A program made the translations under genes and the position numbers. The notes beneath the pieces were generated by a model, which worked only from the letters and a program-made list of their open reading frames with translations, had not been told where the DNA came from and did not search any database. From Hyphomicrobiales bacterium (GTDB taxonomy: Bacteria > Pseudomonadota > Alphaproteobacteria > Rhizobiales > Methyloligellaceae), in NCBI GenBank assembly GCA_021775555.1, contig JAJFHP010000015.1:1-50136 (forward strand): a stretch of 50,136 bases of DNA, in the 5' to 3' direction. This document shows positions 28,061 to 37,030 of this stretch, in pieces; position 1 is the first letter of the stretch; each line of letters begins with the position of its first letter.

Positions 28061-28564
28061 CTAAACGAGTCCCTGAACCCAGCTCGTATCGGGGTAAACG
28101 ATGAGGCCTGCGGCTGCCAGGGCGGTGCAATATGGTGCGCCACGCCCTGCATCATGCAGCCGGGCAATCCAGCTGCGTTTGCTCAGCATGTCAGGCAGGG
28201 GCAGCATACGCAGTCCCAGCAGGACCAATGTGAGCACTCCGCCACAAAGTGCGGTGACCAGGGAAAATTGATAGATATATTCCGGACCCATCCACAGGCT
28301 GGCCGCCGCAAACAATTTTGCGTCTCCGCCGCCAACCCAGCCCGCCGCAAATGCCCCGATACCCAGCACGAGCATGGCCGCGCCCGTGGCCACATGCAGC
28401 GCAATGACTTCCCAGCCAAACCCGGCAAACGGTACCAGGGCGACAAAACCCGCGACCAGACCAAGTGCAATCCGGTTCGGGATGGTCATGGTGAAAATAT
28501 CCATTGCCCCGGCGAGCACCATCGCCGCGGGAAATAAAAACATGATCGCAAGTTCCAGAATCAT
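28061..28564 (-). CDS. cpaA: CpaA prepilin peptidase (A24 family)
   Basis: 167-aa membrane aspartic peptidase that trims Flp prepilin. Catalytic Asp22 lies in AMDIFTMTIPN and Asp81 in GGGDAKLFAA. The protein has about six membrane helices and no N-methyltransferase domain, as is normal for CpaA. It sits between the pilin gene and cpaB; the 165-base gap to cpaB contains a short hairpin (28024-28040, arms CCGCCC/GGGCGG) and the CtrA-like site. Confidence 0.93.
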   Translation of the reverse strand: MILELAIMFLFPAAMVLAGAMDIFTMTIPNRIALGLVAGFVALVPFAGFGWEVIALHVATGAAMLVLGIGAFAAGWVGGGDAKLFAAASLWMGPEYIYQFSLVTALCGGVLTLVLLGLRMLPLPDMLSKRSWIARLHDAGRGAPYCTALAAAGLIVYPDTSWVQGLV

Positions 28565-28648
28565 ACGCTCTTACCTGGGGTTTGCCATAAGCACTGACAT
28601 GATCATGCGCATGACAGCGTAAAATCGGGGTAAAGGAATTTCACAAAT

Positions 28649-28683
28649 AAAAAAAGACCGCCCGCCGGTGAAGGCGAGCGGTC
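28649..28683 (-). terminator. Rho-independent terminator of the Flp pilin gene
   Basis: On the minus strand an 11-base stem (GACCGCTCGCC / GGCGGGCGGTC, one wobble) with a 6-base loop is followed by seven T, about 60 bases after the pilin stop. A classic intrinsic terminator, isolating abundant pilin mRNA from cpaA. Confidence 0.88.
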
Positions 28684-28739
28684 CCTTGTTTCCTCGTCAA
28701 GCCACCCTGGAGATGGCCTCACGTCTCGTAAGCGTGAGC

Positions 28740-28904
28740 CTACTGAAGGTCCGTCTGGACCTGCGTGAAGAGGTTGTTCAGTTCGGAGCCGACACCGCCG
28801 ACGACCGAAACGATAGCCACACCGATACCGGCGGCAATCAGGCCGTACTCAATCGCGGTGGCACCAGATTCGTCATTTGCAAAACGCAGAACCAAATTCT
28901 TCAT
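28740..28904 (-). CDS. flp: Flp-type major pilin
   Basis: 54-aa Flp prepilin. Short leader MKNLVLRFANDESG, then the processing site G14/A15 and the hydrophobic N-terminus ATAIEYGLIAAGIGVAIV with the conserved Glu and Tyr at mature positions +5 and +6. The C-terminus ends FTQVQTDLQ. AGGGAGAG precedes the ATG. The mature pilin is about 40 residues. Encoded alone between an AT-rich upstream region and a strong terminator. Confidence 0.95.
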   Translation of the reverse strand: MKNLVLRFANDESGATAIEYGLIAAGIGVAIVSVVGGVGSELNNLFTQVQTDLQ

Positions 28905-28999
28905 ATTGACTCTCCCTAAAAGAGGTTTCTAAAAACCAGTTCGTCTGCAGGCGTCCCTTCCAACAGAACTGAACTTGCCTGCACATTACGCACGACCGG

Positions 29000-29014
29000 T
29001 TACAATCAAGTTAA
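29000..29014 (-). promoter_or_regulatory. Candidate CtrA site upstream of flp
   Basis: On the minus strand TTAA-N7-GTAA, seven of eight consensus positions, about 96-110 bases before the pilin start. In Caulobacter the pilin gene pilA is a known CtrA target. Confidence 0.45.
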
Positions 29015-29053
29015 CAGGGAGAGGGTATTACTGTGTATATTGCACCCCCTTGG

Positions 29054-29068
29054 TTAAGCAATAGTTTA
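29054..29068 (+). promoter_or_regulatory. Second candidate CtrA site in the flp upstream region
   Basis: TTAA-N7-TTTA, seven of eight positions, in an AT-rich stretch where chance matches are more likely. Could serve either divergent gene. Confidence 0.25.
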
Positions 29069-29302
29069 TTTAAAGATATACTTGAGTATTGTATGATTTT
29101 ATTAACCATGAAGCTTGGTTAGCCGCGAGATTCAACGAATTGCCGTATATCGACTGCCCCCCGCCGAAGTTCTGCATTTCCTTACCCGCCCTGCGCAAGG
29201 GGAGCCGTGCACGACCTGTATCGTATCGGTGCGGATGTTTGCACTTCATTCACCATTTTGAGCGCCTAATGGGAAAATGGATAAATCGAAGGACAATATC
29301 CC

Positions 29303-29806
29303 ATGCGATCTAATGCTACCTCGCCATCCACACAGATAGTAGGCGCCCTCGTTTCATTGCTTTTGGCTGGCCTGTTCGTTGGCGTCTATTCAAGGCTTGC
29401 CGGGGCGGCGGATATCAATGTTGATATTGATCACGCTGAGCTGATCCGTCTGGACAAGCCAGGAGCGGAAGTGATTATCGGCAATCCCACGATCGCGGAC
29501 GTATCAGTTCAGAGCGGAAGGCTCCTGATCATCACCGGCAAGAGCATCGGGTTGACCAACCTGATCGTGCTGGATGGCAGTGGTGAATCAATTTTTCAGA
29601 AGAAAGTGCATGTCGGTTCCGATGAAAAAAACCTTGTCACCGTCAGCAGAGGCAAGTCCCGTGAGTCATATTCCTGTTCGCCCAATTGCAGCCCCGCCCT
29701 TATTCCCGGCGATACGCTCACATTCTTCGATCCGCTGTCCAAGGAAACCCGTTCCAAGCTGGGCCTGGCGCAGTCGTCGGCTGAAGGAACGACATCACAG
29801 CAATAG
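29303..29806 (+). CDS. Pilus-secretin N-terminal domain protein
   Basis: 167-aa secreted protein. Signal peptide ending near RLAGAAD (about residue 36), then the pilus-formation N-terminal domain (DHAELIRLDKPGAEVIIGNPTIADVSVQ...GLTNLIVLD), the same domain that opens CpaC. The tail has two cysteines (SCSPNC), possibly a disulfide. No secretin domain follows, so it is a free-standing accessory, perhaps a periplasmic partner of the secretin. Start ATG with GAAGGA 10 bases upstream. Convergent with tadG. Confidence 0.82.
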   Translation: MRSNATSPSTQIVGALVSLLLAGLFVGVYSRLAGAADINVDIDHAELIRLDKPGAEVIIGNPTIADVSVQSGRLLIITGKSIGLTNLIVLDGSGESIFQKKVHVGSDEKNLVTVSRGKSRESYSCSPNCSPALIPGDTLTFFDPLSKETRSKLGLAQSSAEGTTSQQ

Positions 29807-29889
29807 ATATTATTGTTCCGGTTGCCTGATGCTCATCCAGAGCTTTTTCGAGTGGGTGGAGCGACAACCGTTCGCAAATCTTCAAAAAA

Positions 29890-31389
29890 TTATTTGCTGA
29901 TCCTGAGGTCTGCCAGACCCTTGGCGATGTCCTGGAAGATGGAATCAAGCTCTTCGTTTGACGGTGAATTGTAATACATCTCCGGATCCGTAGCGCAGGC
30001 GCGCATCAAATCCTGGGTCGAGGAGCTCGAGACCTGGAATGTAATCGTATAGAGACGGATCTCCTGCGCCTTGATGTTGGTGCACAGCGCCGCGGTTTTG
30101 TCGTCGAGAACATCTTCCGCATCGGAACCGTTGGTTGCCCCCAGATGTCCGGACTGGGCAAACCCGTATGCCGAATATTGCGACCGGTTGTGGGTGCCCA
30201 TGCCGCCACTCACCATATTCTGCCCATCGGTCAGCAGAACAATGGCCTTGATCGTGTCTTCATCGTCATAGGCAACGCCTTCACTAAACGGCTCATCAGG
30301 TGAAACCAGTCGCCAGCCCCAGGCCAAGCCCACCGGAATGACGGTGTTCCCCGTCGCCACCATCTGGTCGATGGCAGCAGCCACAGTTGCGCGCTCATTC
30401 GTCATCGGGGTCACGCTTGCCGTCCGGCAGTTAAAATCCGGCCCGTCACTCGTTCCCGAGATCGTAAGATTATTGTACTTGCCGGCATAGCGCTGGCGGG
30501 CATCATAATTGTAGTAGCTACCGCTATAGCCCGAGTCCGACGCATATCGGTTGGAATAGGAATAGAAGTCCGGTTCATCCGGTGCGAAATAGGGCGGCCA
30601 CAGGGTATCCCCGCTGCCCGCGGGCGTATCTTGAGTATCATATGGTACCGGGCGCGCACGCACGCAGCCGTTCCAGGACTTGTTCTGAATCTGTCCGTAG
30701 AGATCGAGTACATTTGTACCGGCTTGGAAATCTTCATCCGCAATACTCGACTGGGCCGAAACATCTATCCAGCCTGAACCCAGCTTGTCGGCGCCGATAT
30801 TGACCGCAGCCGCAAACGGCACCAGCCCGATCTGCACATCCTCAGAGACGCCCGAACCTTCATCCGGGATCAATACGTCGAGCAATGAGTTAGACGCGGT
30901 CTTGAGCGCGGTGAGTTTTCCACTCCAGCCCATGGAACCGGTATTGTCCAGAACCATAATCAGTTCGATTTTCTTCTCATTCAGCGTGACCTCGGTGAGC
31001 GCGCCCACGCTCATCTGGTTGATTCCGGCCAACTGCATGAAAGTGGTGTCGACTGTGCTAGTGGCGCTAATAGTGATTTTCCCGTCCTGGATCGAGACCG
31101 AGAGCGGGCTTGGCGTGCCCAGGCTGCTGGACGAATAGTTGGCATCGAAAAAGGACTGCGCCTTTTGTGCAATCTCGGTTTCACTCAAATCCGCCCATGA
31201 GCCAACGGCAAGCGCTGCCGAATCGAGTGCCTGGCCGAGGTTCTGCTTGGTCTTGAGAGCACGTGAATAGTCCATGGCCAAGCCGATACCCAGCAGCATG
31301 GGAACCAGAAGGATGCTGAAAACCAGCATCGCGGCGCCACTGCGATGATTGGCAAACCCGGCAAGGAAACTTGAAATCCTTTGCCACAT
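29890..31389 (-). CDS. tadG: TadG-like pseudopilin with von Willebrand factor A domain
   Basis: 499-aa protein of the Tad system. The N-terminal TadE/G-like membrane helix (RSGAAMLVFSILLVPMLLGIGLAMDYSRA) is followed by a large periplasmic vWA domain with a MIDAS-like motif (MVLDNTGSMGWSGK; later IVLLTDGQN), and a Tyr/Ser-rich insert (SYSNRYASDSGYSGSYYNYD) of unusual composition. Start at ATG 31389 chosen because the TM follows promptly; a further ATG at 31479 is open in frame but lacks a good ribosome-binding site. Likely a minor or anchoring component, with possible adhesion through the vWA domain. Confidence 0.85.
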   Translation of the reverse strand: MWQRISSFLAGFANHRSGAAMLVFSILLVPMLLGIGLAMDYSRALKTKQNLGQALDSAALAVGSWADLSETEIAQKAQSFFDANYSSSSLGTPSPLSVSIQDGKITISATSTVDTTFMQLAGINQMSVGALTEVTLNEKKIELIMVLDNTGSMGWSGKLTALKTASNSLLDVLIPDEGSGVSEDVQIGLVPFAAAVNIGADKLGSGWIDVSAQSSIADEDFQAGTNVLDLYGQIQNKSWNGCVRARPVPYDTQDTPAGSGDTLWPPYFAPDEPDFYSYSNRYASDSGYSGSYYNYDARQRYAGKYNNLTISGTSDGPDFNCRTASVTPMTNERATVAAAIDQMVATGNTVIPVGLAWGWRLVSPDEPFSEGVAYDDEDTIKAIVLLTDGQNMVSGGMGTHNRSQYSAYGFAQSGHLGATNGSDAEDVLDDKTAALCTNIKAQEIRLYTITFQVSSSSTQDLMRACATDPEMYYNSPSNEELDSIFQDIAKGLADLRISK

Positions 31390-31582
31390 ATTCTCTCGCT
31401 CCAGAGCTTGTGCGCGGCCCGGAAAAGCACTGAGTGGCCATGTCCGGAATACTTGGATAATCCGGGCATAGTCTTTCATTCACGGTCTAAAATACCGAAA
31501 ATATTACTTGTATTATTTGAGTAAAATTTACATAAAATTTTAGTAAATGTTCTGTTTACTCTGTGCTGGATTCTTCCAAATC

Positions 31583-31597
31583 TCAACAGTCCATTAA
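31583..31597 (-). promoter_or_regulatory. Candidate CtrA site between tadG and tadE
   Basis: On the minus strand TTAA-N7-TTGA (seven of eight positions), in the AT-rich divergent space, about 103 bases from the tadE start. Confidence 0.35.
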
Positions 31598-31699
31598 TTC
31601 ATCTATAGTTCAATTGTCGGCGAGACGTCATGCCGCCAATCGCGGCCGTGGCCCCGAATGCCGGATACAGGCAAACCGGGGCCTCATCATGAGGCCGAT

Positions 31700-32263
31700 A
31701 TGTTCAAGTCACGATCACAACACAAGAATGGCCAAGCGCCTGCGAGGAGCGGCATTTTGCGCCGGCTTCGGGCTGACACGTCCGGCGCCACGGCCATTGA
31801 ATTCGGGATAGTTGCCGCGCCATTTTTTGCGCTCATGCTGGCGTTGATTGAAGTGTCGCTGGTGTTCTTCGCCAACTTCACGCTTGAGAATGCGGTCGAC
31901 CAGGCCAGCCGCATGATCCGCACAGGCCAGGCTCAGGAGCTTGGCTTCAGTGAGGCTCAGTTCAAACAGACAGTGTGTGATCATGTTTCCGGTGTTTATG
32001 ACTGTATGGCCGGTCTGAAACTCGACGTTCAGAAGTTTGACGATTTTACCGGGGTCAATCTTCCTGATCCGCTGGATGGCAGTGGCGAGCTGCGCAATGA
32101 TTTTACATACGATACCGGAGCAGGCGGCGATGTGGTCGTCGTACGGGCATTTTATGAATGGAACCTGATCGCTAACTTTCCCGGCGGCCTTGGCAACATG
32201 CCAGGCGGTGGACGCCTGCTGGTGGCCACGGCGGCATTCCGCAACGAACCGTTTGACAACTAG
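31700..32263 (+). CDS. tadE: TadE-like pseudopilin
   Basis: 187-aa minor pseudopilin. N-terminal motif SGATAIEFGIVAAPFFALMLALIE has the G/A-type cleavage site and +5 Glu that CpaA could process, then a periplasmic domain with a Cys pair (TVCDHVSGVYDCMAG). ATG 31700 preceded by GAGGCCGAT; an ATG 14 codons earlier is possible. Runs into a second TadE-like gene 23 bases on. Confidence 0.85.
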   Translation: MFKSRSQHKNGQAPARSGILRRLRADTSGATAIEFGIVAAPFFALMLALIEVSLVFFANFTLENAVDQASRMIRTGQAQELGFSEAQFKQTVCDHVSGVYDCMAGLKLDVQKFDDFTGVNLPDPLDGSGELRNDFTYDTGAGGDVVVVRAFYEWNLIANFPGGLGNMPGGGRLLVATAAFRNEPFDN

Positions 32264-32286
32264 GTTGGACAGGTGGAGATCCAGTG

Positions 32287-32862
32287 ATGCGTAATTCCTT
32301 CATCGGACACATGGCTTCGAAAGCCCGTGCAAGCCTGGCGGCACTGGCACATGATACGCGCGGTGTCAGTGGGCTTGAGTTTGCACTCATCCTGCCAGTC
32401 ATGATCATCATGTATATCGGTGCGGTGGAATTTTCTCATGCGCTCACCGTCGACCGGCGGGTCACTGCCGTGGCCAGCGCAGCATCCGACCTTGTTGCCC
32501 AAACCGAAGAAGTTTCATCCGCTGAGATCGATGATGTTTTCACCGCGGCCACGTCAATCATGACGCCCTATTCGGTAGGGCCAATTTCCATCGTTTTGAC
32601 GAGCGTTGAGGCTAATGAGGATAATGACACCACAGTGGGCTGGAGCTGCGCACATAATGGAGCCCCTCATTCCACCGGCTCGGCTTATACGCTGCCCGAT
32701 GGGCTGACACAGGCATTCTCCAGCGTCATCGTCGCGGAAGTCTCCTACGCTTATCAACCCCCCATCGGTCATTACATGACGGGTGGAATAAGCATGACGG
32801 AAACCTTCTATCTTCGTCCACGCCGGTCATTGAAGGTGGAGTGGGTGGGTGCCCCCTGCTGA
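32287..32862 (+). CDS. Second TadE-like pseudopilin
   Basis: 191-aa TadE-family protein. TM helix after RGVSGLEFALILPVMIIMYIGAVEFSHAL with the conserved Glu, then a periplasmic domain ending in Cys. ATG 32287 chosen; a GTG one codon earlier is an alternative. Co-transcribed with tadE. A 7-base-stem hairpin (32925-32942) lies downstream. Two TadE-type proteins plus TadG make a full minor-pilin set. Confidence 0.83.
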   Translation: MRNSFIGHMASKARASLAALAHDTRGVSGLEFALILPVMIIMYIGAVEFSHALTVDRRVTAVASAASDLVAQTEEVSSAEIDDVFTAATSIMTPYSVGPISIVLTSVEANEDNDTTVGWSCAHNGAPHSTGSAYTLPDGLTQAFSSVIVAEVSYAYQPPIGHYMTGGISMTETFYLRPRRSLKVEWVGAPC

Positions 32863-32984
32863 ATGGTGAGTTTTCAATTGATCCCGCTCAGGAAACTCTG
32901 TTCTTCAATTTTAACTGTGCCTTCTCACCGTGATGACGGTGATAAGATGCCTGCTAAAGTGGACCATCCACTCAGGAGGCATCA

Positions 32985-33758
32985 ATGGCGCTATGGCTGC
33001 GATTTGAACAAGATGGCCAGACCCGGTTTGGAACGCTGAAAGATGGCATAATATCCATCCATTCAGGAGACATGTTCTCCAACCCGGCAGATAACGGCGA
33101 AACAGCCAAACTCTCGGATGTACGGGTCCTGACCCCTTGCGACCCGGGCAAGATGATCTGCCTGTGGAACAATTACCGCGCCCTTACAGCAAAGATGGAG
33201 GGCGAGATACCCGAAGAACCTCTCTGGTTCCTGAAACCTTCCAGTTCGTATCTTGGCCCGAATGAAGCCATTCGCCGACCGAATTCCTATGATGGTCCGA
33301 TCGTCTATGAAGGTGAAATCGGTATTGTCATCGGCAAAGCATGCTCTGAAGTTTCAGAAGCTGACATCGCCAAATACATATTTGGCTACACCTGCATTAA
33401 TGACATAACGGCAGTCAAGCTCATCTCCAAGGACAAGACATTTGCGCAGTGGACACGCTCTAAAGCCTTCAACACGTTCGGTGTCTTTGGCCCCGCAATC
33501 GCCACCGGTATCGACCCGATGACGCTCACGGTCAAGACTGTCCTCAATGGTGATGAACGGCAGAATTATCCCGTCAACAACATGACATTTCCACCCCACA
33601 AACTGACCAGCCTCATATCGCACGACGTGACACTGCAACCCGGCGATGTGATTGCCTGCGGGACATCTGTTGGCGTGGGCTCGATGAAAGAACCCGAAAA
33701 CGACGTGCATATTACAATCGAGGGCATTGGAACACTCAGCAACACATTCAGGCAGTAA
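32985..33758 (+). CDS. Fumarylacetoacetate hydrolase-family protein
   Basis: 257-aa FAH-fold hydrolase/decarboxylase. Metal-binding region KPSSSYLGPNEAIRRP, then VYEGEIGIVIGKACSEVSEAD and the core FGYTCINDITA, followed by FNTFGVFGPAIATG. FAH relatives cleave beta-diketones or act in aromatic and hydroxy-acid catabolism. The start ATG follows AGGAGGCATCA. First gene of a rightward catabolic run that continues to 40713. Confidence 0.88.
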   Translation: MALWLRFEQDGQTRFGTLKDGIISIHSGDMFSNPADNGETAKLSDVRVLTPCDPGKMICLWNNYRALTAKMEGEIPEEPLWFLKPSSSYLGPNEAIRRPNSYDGPIVYEGEIGIVIGKACSEVSEADIAKYIFGYTCINDITAVKLISKDKTFAQWTRSKAFNTFGVFGPAIATGIDPMTLTVKTVLNGDERQNYPVNNMTFPPHKLTSLISHDVTLQPGDVIACGTSVGVGSMKEPENDVHITIEGIGTLSNTFRQ

Positions 33759-33851
33759 TGGTCATGGAGCACGGCGGCGGGGACAAGGCAGCCCGCAGCC
33801 GGACCAGTTCATCGCCAGACAGGCGGGAATATACAAACGAGAGGAAATCTC

Positions 33852-34859
33852 ATGAAAGTATGTGTCGTGGGCGCCGGCGCGATTGGCGGACTTATGGCAG
33901 CAAAGCTGGCCTTAGCTGGCAATGATGTCACTGTTATCGACCAGGGCGCGCATCTCGCCGCCATCCAGAAGAGCGGACTGAAGCTGATCTGGGAAGACGG
34001 CAGCGAGCATGTTGCGCAAATCAAGGCAGTCGCCAGTGCCGCCGAGGCGGGTCCGTCAGACCTCGTAATCCTTGCCCTGAAAGCCCATTTCCTGGACCAG
34101 ATCGCCAGGGAGTCAGACGCCCTTATGGGCCCCGACACCATCATCATGACGGTTCAGAACGGGCTGCCCTGGTGGTATTTCCACAAACATGGCGGAGAGC
34201 ATGACGGCAAACGCCTAGTCTCACTGGATCCAACTGGAATTCTGACCAAGCATATCGATGCGGACCGCATCATTGGTTGCGTCGTTTATCCGGCAGCCGC
34301 CGTTACGGAGCCGGGTGTGATTCATCACGTGGAAGGTGATCGTTTTCCACTCGGTGAGCTGGACGGCTCGGAATCGGAGCGAGCGCAGAAACTGCATGAC
34401 TTGCTGGTGGATGCCGGCTTCCGTTCCCGCATCCTCGATGACATCCGTTCTGAAATCTGGCTGAAAGCTTGGGGCAATCTGTCCTTCAATCCGATTTCGG
34501 CATTGACCCACGCAACACTGGTCGACATTTGCCAGTTTGCTGAAACCCGTGAATTGGCGGCAAGCATGATGCAGGAAGCACAAGACATCGCCGAAGCGCT
34601 CGACATCACCTTCCGACATACCATCGAGAAACGCATCTCGGGCGCGGAAAGTGTCGGCGCTCATAAAACCTCCATGCTGCAGGATGTGGAAGCCGGTCGC
34701 TCGCTTGAAACAGAAGCGCTTATAGGCTCGATCCTCGAGATGGGCGAAATGGTTGACAAGCCCGCCCCCTCGATCAAGGCGGTCTATGCCTGCGTCAAGC
34801 TGCTTAACAAGGTGATGCTGCTTGAAGGCGGGGGTGTAAAGGTCGATAAGGTCGCCTGA
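33852..34859 (+). CDS. 2-dehydropantoate 2-reductase-like oxidoreductase (paralogue 2)
   Basis: 335-aa ApbA/PanE-fold reductase, starting MKVCVVGAGAIGG. Shares TVQNGLPWWYFH, EIWLKAWGNLSFNPISALTHATL and GAHKTSMLQDVEAGR with the protein at 4675-5697, so both belong to one subfamily. The neighbours (FAH hydrolase, aldehyde dehydrogenase) suggest a catabolic hydroxy/keto-acid substrate rather than ketopantoate. ATG preceded by GAGAGGAAATCTC. Confidence 0.88.
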   Translation: MKVCVVGAGAIGGLMAAKLALAGNDVTVIDQGAHLAAIQKSGLKLIWEDGSEHVAQIKAVASAAEAGPSDLVILALKAHFLDQIARESDALMGPDTIIMTVQNGLPWWYFHKHGGEHDGKRLVSLDPTGILTKHIDADRIIGCVVYPAAAVTEPGVIHHVEGDRFPLGELDGSESERAQKLHDLLVDAGFRSRILDDIRSEIWLKAWGNLSFNPISALTHATLVDICQFAETRELAASMMQEAQDIAEALDITFRHTIEKRISGAESVGAHKTSMLQDVEAGRSLETEALIGSILEMGEMVDKPAPSIKAVYACVKLLNKVMLLEGGGVKVDKVA

Positions 34860-34952
34860 CACCGCTATACTCCGGTTCGGAACACGACTTACTCCACGAG
34901 GGTTTTATGCGCACACGCCTGCCTCCAGGCGCGGTATGTAGAGGGCTGCATC

Positions 34953-36383
34953 ATGACAAAACATGACCATTTCTATATTGGCGGCGAATGGGTCAATCCC
35001 GGCAGCCGGGAACATCTCGACGTCATCAATCCAGCAACCGAGGAAGCGGTCGCAACCATCGCGCTCGGCACCAGGGAAGATGTCGACAAGGCCGTGGTGG
35101 CTGCCCGCAAGGCCTTTCAAACTTATTCGCAAAGCAGCCGCACGGAACGGCTTGACCTGCTCGAGACCATAGCCGTGGTCTACAAACGGCGCATGGGGGA
35201 GATGGCCGAAACCATTTCCCGCGAAATGGGTGCGCCCGCCTCGCTTGCAAATAAAGCCCACGCCCCTGCCGGCCTCGGACACCTGATGGCCATGATGGAG
35301 GTTTTGAAGAATTTCGAATTTGAGGAAACTCTAGGCACCACACAGGTCGTGAAAGAGCCGATCGGCGTATGTGGCATGATTACGCCGTGGAACTGGCCAA
35401 TCAACCAGATCTCATGCAAGGTCATCCCTGCCCTGGCCGCTGGGTGCACGATGATCCTCAAGCCCTCCGAAATGGCGCCACTTTCCGGAATGCTGTTTGC
35501 CGAAATTTTGCACGAGGCAGGTGTCCCTGCCGGCGTGTTCAATCTTATCAATGGCGATGGCCCCGGTGCCGGTTCAGCTATTTCAGCGCATCCGGACATT
35601 GACATGGTCACTTTCACCGGTTCGACCCGGGCGGGCATCGATGTGGCATTGAAGGCCGCACCAACGGTCAAGCGCGTGGCCCAGGAACTTGGCGGCAAGT
35701 CCGCCAATATCCTTCTTGACGATGTTGACTGGGAGCAAGCGGTTTCATCAGGAGCCATTGGCTGCTTTGGCAACACTGGTCAGACCTGTGTCGCGCCAAC
35801 GCGAATGCTGGTGCCCCATGACAAAATGGATGAAGCCGCCCGGATTGCGGGTGCTGCGGCAAACAACTTCAAGGTCGGTGATCCCACATTGGAAGAAACG
35901 CAAATGGGACCTGCCGTCTCTCAGGCCCAGTGGGAGAAAATCCAGAACCTTATCCAGGTCGGCATTGACGAAGGCGCCGCACTTGTCTCTGGTGGCGTTG
36001 GCAAGCCTGATGGAATGAACCGTGGTTACTATGTGCGGCCGACTGTCTTTGCGAAGGTCACCAACGACATGACCATTGCCCGGGAAGAAATCTTCGGCCC
36101 TGTGCTTTCGATCATCGGGTACGAGGATGAAGAAGATGCCATCTCCATCGCCAATGATACGGTCTATGGTCTTGCCGGGAATGTCTCGTCCTCCGACCAT
36201 GACCGTGCATGCCGTGTTGCCCGCCGCATCCGGGCCGGGCGTATTATCGTCAACTATGCAGGGCCAGACAGGATGGCACCCTTTGGTGGTTACAAGCAGT
36301 CGGGCAATGGACGGGAATGGGGCCGATACGGGCTAGAGGACTTCCTGGAGGTCAAATCGATTATTGGTCATAACGCCAACTAG
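34953..36383 (+). CDS. NAD(P)-dependent aldehyde dehydrogenase
   Basis: 476-aa ALDH-superfamily enzyme. Active-site Cys in GNTGQTCVAPTR, general-base Glu in AQELGGKSANI, cofactor loop FTGSTRAG, TPWNWPINQ and EEIFGPVLSI. Tetrameric cytosolic enzyme oxidising an aldehyde to its acid. Located between the KPR-like gene and the tungsten AOR operon, so two unrelated aldehyde oxidases are encoded side by side. Confidence 0.95.
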   Translation: MTKHDHFYIGGEWVNPGSREHLDVINPATEEAVATIALGTREDVDKAVVAARKAFQTYSQSSRTERLDLLETIAVVYKRRMGEMAETISREMGAPASLANKAHAPAGLGHLMAMMEVLKNFEFEETLGTTQVVKEPIGVCGMITPWNWPINQISCKVIPALAAGCTMILKPSEMAPLSGMLFAEILHEAGVPAGVFNLINGDGPGAGSAISAHPDIDMVTFTGSTRAGIDVALKAAPTVKRVAQELGGKSANILLDDVDWEQAVSSGAIGCFGNTGQTCVAPTRMLVPHDKMDEAARIAGAAANNFKVGDPTLEETQMGPAVSQAQWEKIQNLIQVGIDEGAALVSGGVGKPDGMNRGYYVRPTVFAKVTNDMTIAREEIFGPVLSIIGYEDEEDAISIANDTVYGLAGNVSSSDHDRACRVARRIRAGRIIVNYAGPDRMAPFGGYKQSGNGREWGRYGLEDFLEVKSIIGHNAN

Positions 36384-36399
36384 TGAGACGGACGTCTCA
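36384..36399. other. Short perfect inverted repeat after aldehyde dehydrogenase
   Basis: TGAGACG-GA-CGTCTCA, perfect 7-base arms with a 2-base centre, directly after the stop. Without a T-run and with so small a loop it may be an operator rather than a terminator. It opens the 158-base gap before the AOR operon. Confidence 0.45.
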
Positions 36400-36541
36400 G
36401 AAACTCCCGACCCCTGATTAAAACCAAATCGAGAAACAGCTTTCGCTATCTTGTGAGCGACGGCCTGCTTTCTCGTGCGCCCAATTGCTGCTACCTTCCA
36501 TATTAAAATGATTGCAGGCGGCAGTAAGGGAGGGACGCTTC

Positions 36542-37018
36542 ATGCAAATGGCTTTGGTTATCGATGCTGGGAAATGCACCGGGTGCAAGCAGTGCGAGTT
36601 AGCCTGCTCATACGTAAAAGAAGGCGAATTCAACCCGGCAAAATCCCGTATCCGGGTATTCGACTTCCATCAGGATGCCCGCTTTGTCCCATACACCTGT
36701 ACCCAGTGCGATGAAGCATGGTGCCAGCAGGCCTGCCCCGTGAACGCCATCACCACCAATGAGCGGGGTGTGAAAGAAGTTCATGATTCTCTCTGCGTGG
36801 GTTGCAAGGTATGCACCATCGCCTGCCCGTTCGGCACGGTGAATTACAACGCCTCTACAGGCAAGGTTATCAAATGCGACGAGTGTGGAGGCGACCCGGC
36901 CTGCGTCAAGGCCTGCCCAACGGAGGCAATCGTCTTCATGGATGTTGAGCAGGCAGGCTTCGACAAGATGCGCCAATGGGCTGCGAAAACAGACAACGCC
37001 GCAAGCGCCGGGCAATAG
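36542..37018 (+). CDS. aorA: Polyferredoxin electron-transfer subunit of aldehyde oxidoreductase
   Basis: 158-aa iron-sulfur protein with sixteen cysteines in four blocks: CTGCKQCELAC, CTQCDEAWCQQAC, CVGCKVCTIAC and CDECGGDPACVKAC, enough for four [4Fe-4S] clusters. This is the pattern of electron-wire subunits such as AorA and HycB/DmsB-type proteins. It precedes the AOR catalytic gene by 12 bases. ATG 36542 follows AAGGGAGGGACG; an ATG two codons later is an alternative. Confidence 0.92.
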   Translation: MQMALVIDAGKCTGCKQCELACSYVKEGEFNPAKSRIRVFDFHQDARFVPYTCTQCDEAWCQQACPVNAITTNERGVKEVHDSLCVGCKVCTIACPFGTVNYNASTGKVIKCDECGGDPACVKACPTEAIVFMDVEQAGFDKMRQWAAKTDNAASAGQ

Positions 37019-37030
37019 GGGGACACGCAA

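Larger units (their letters stand above)
28905..29302. other. AT-rich divergent regulatory region between flp and the 29303 gene
   Basis: 398 bases with no convincing gene; a 74-codon frame at 29089 has no ribosome-binding site and no protein-like character. Holds the flp promoter region, two CtrA-like sites (listed separately) and an inverted repeat TAACCA-N7-TGGTTA near 29103-29121. Confidence 0.6.

Noticed and set aside
29089-29313. 74-codon frame in the flp upstream region
   Set aside because: Starts inside AT-rich regulatory sequence with no ribosome-binding site and overlaps the start of the 29303 gene.
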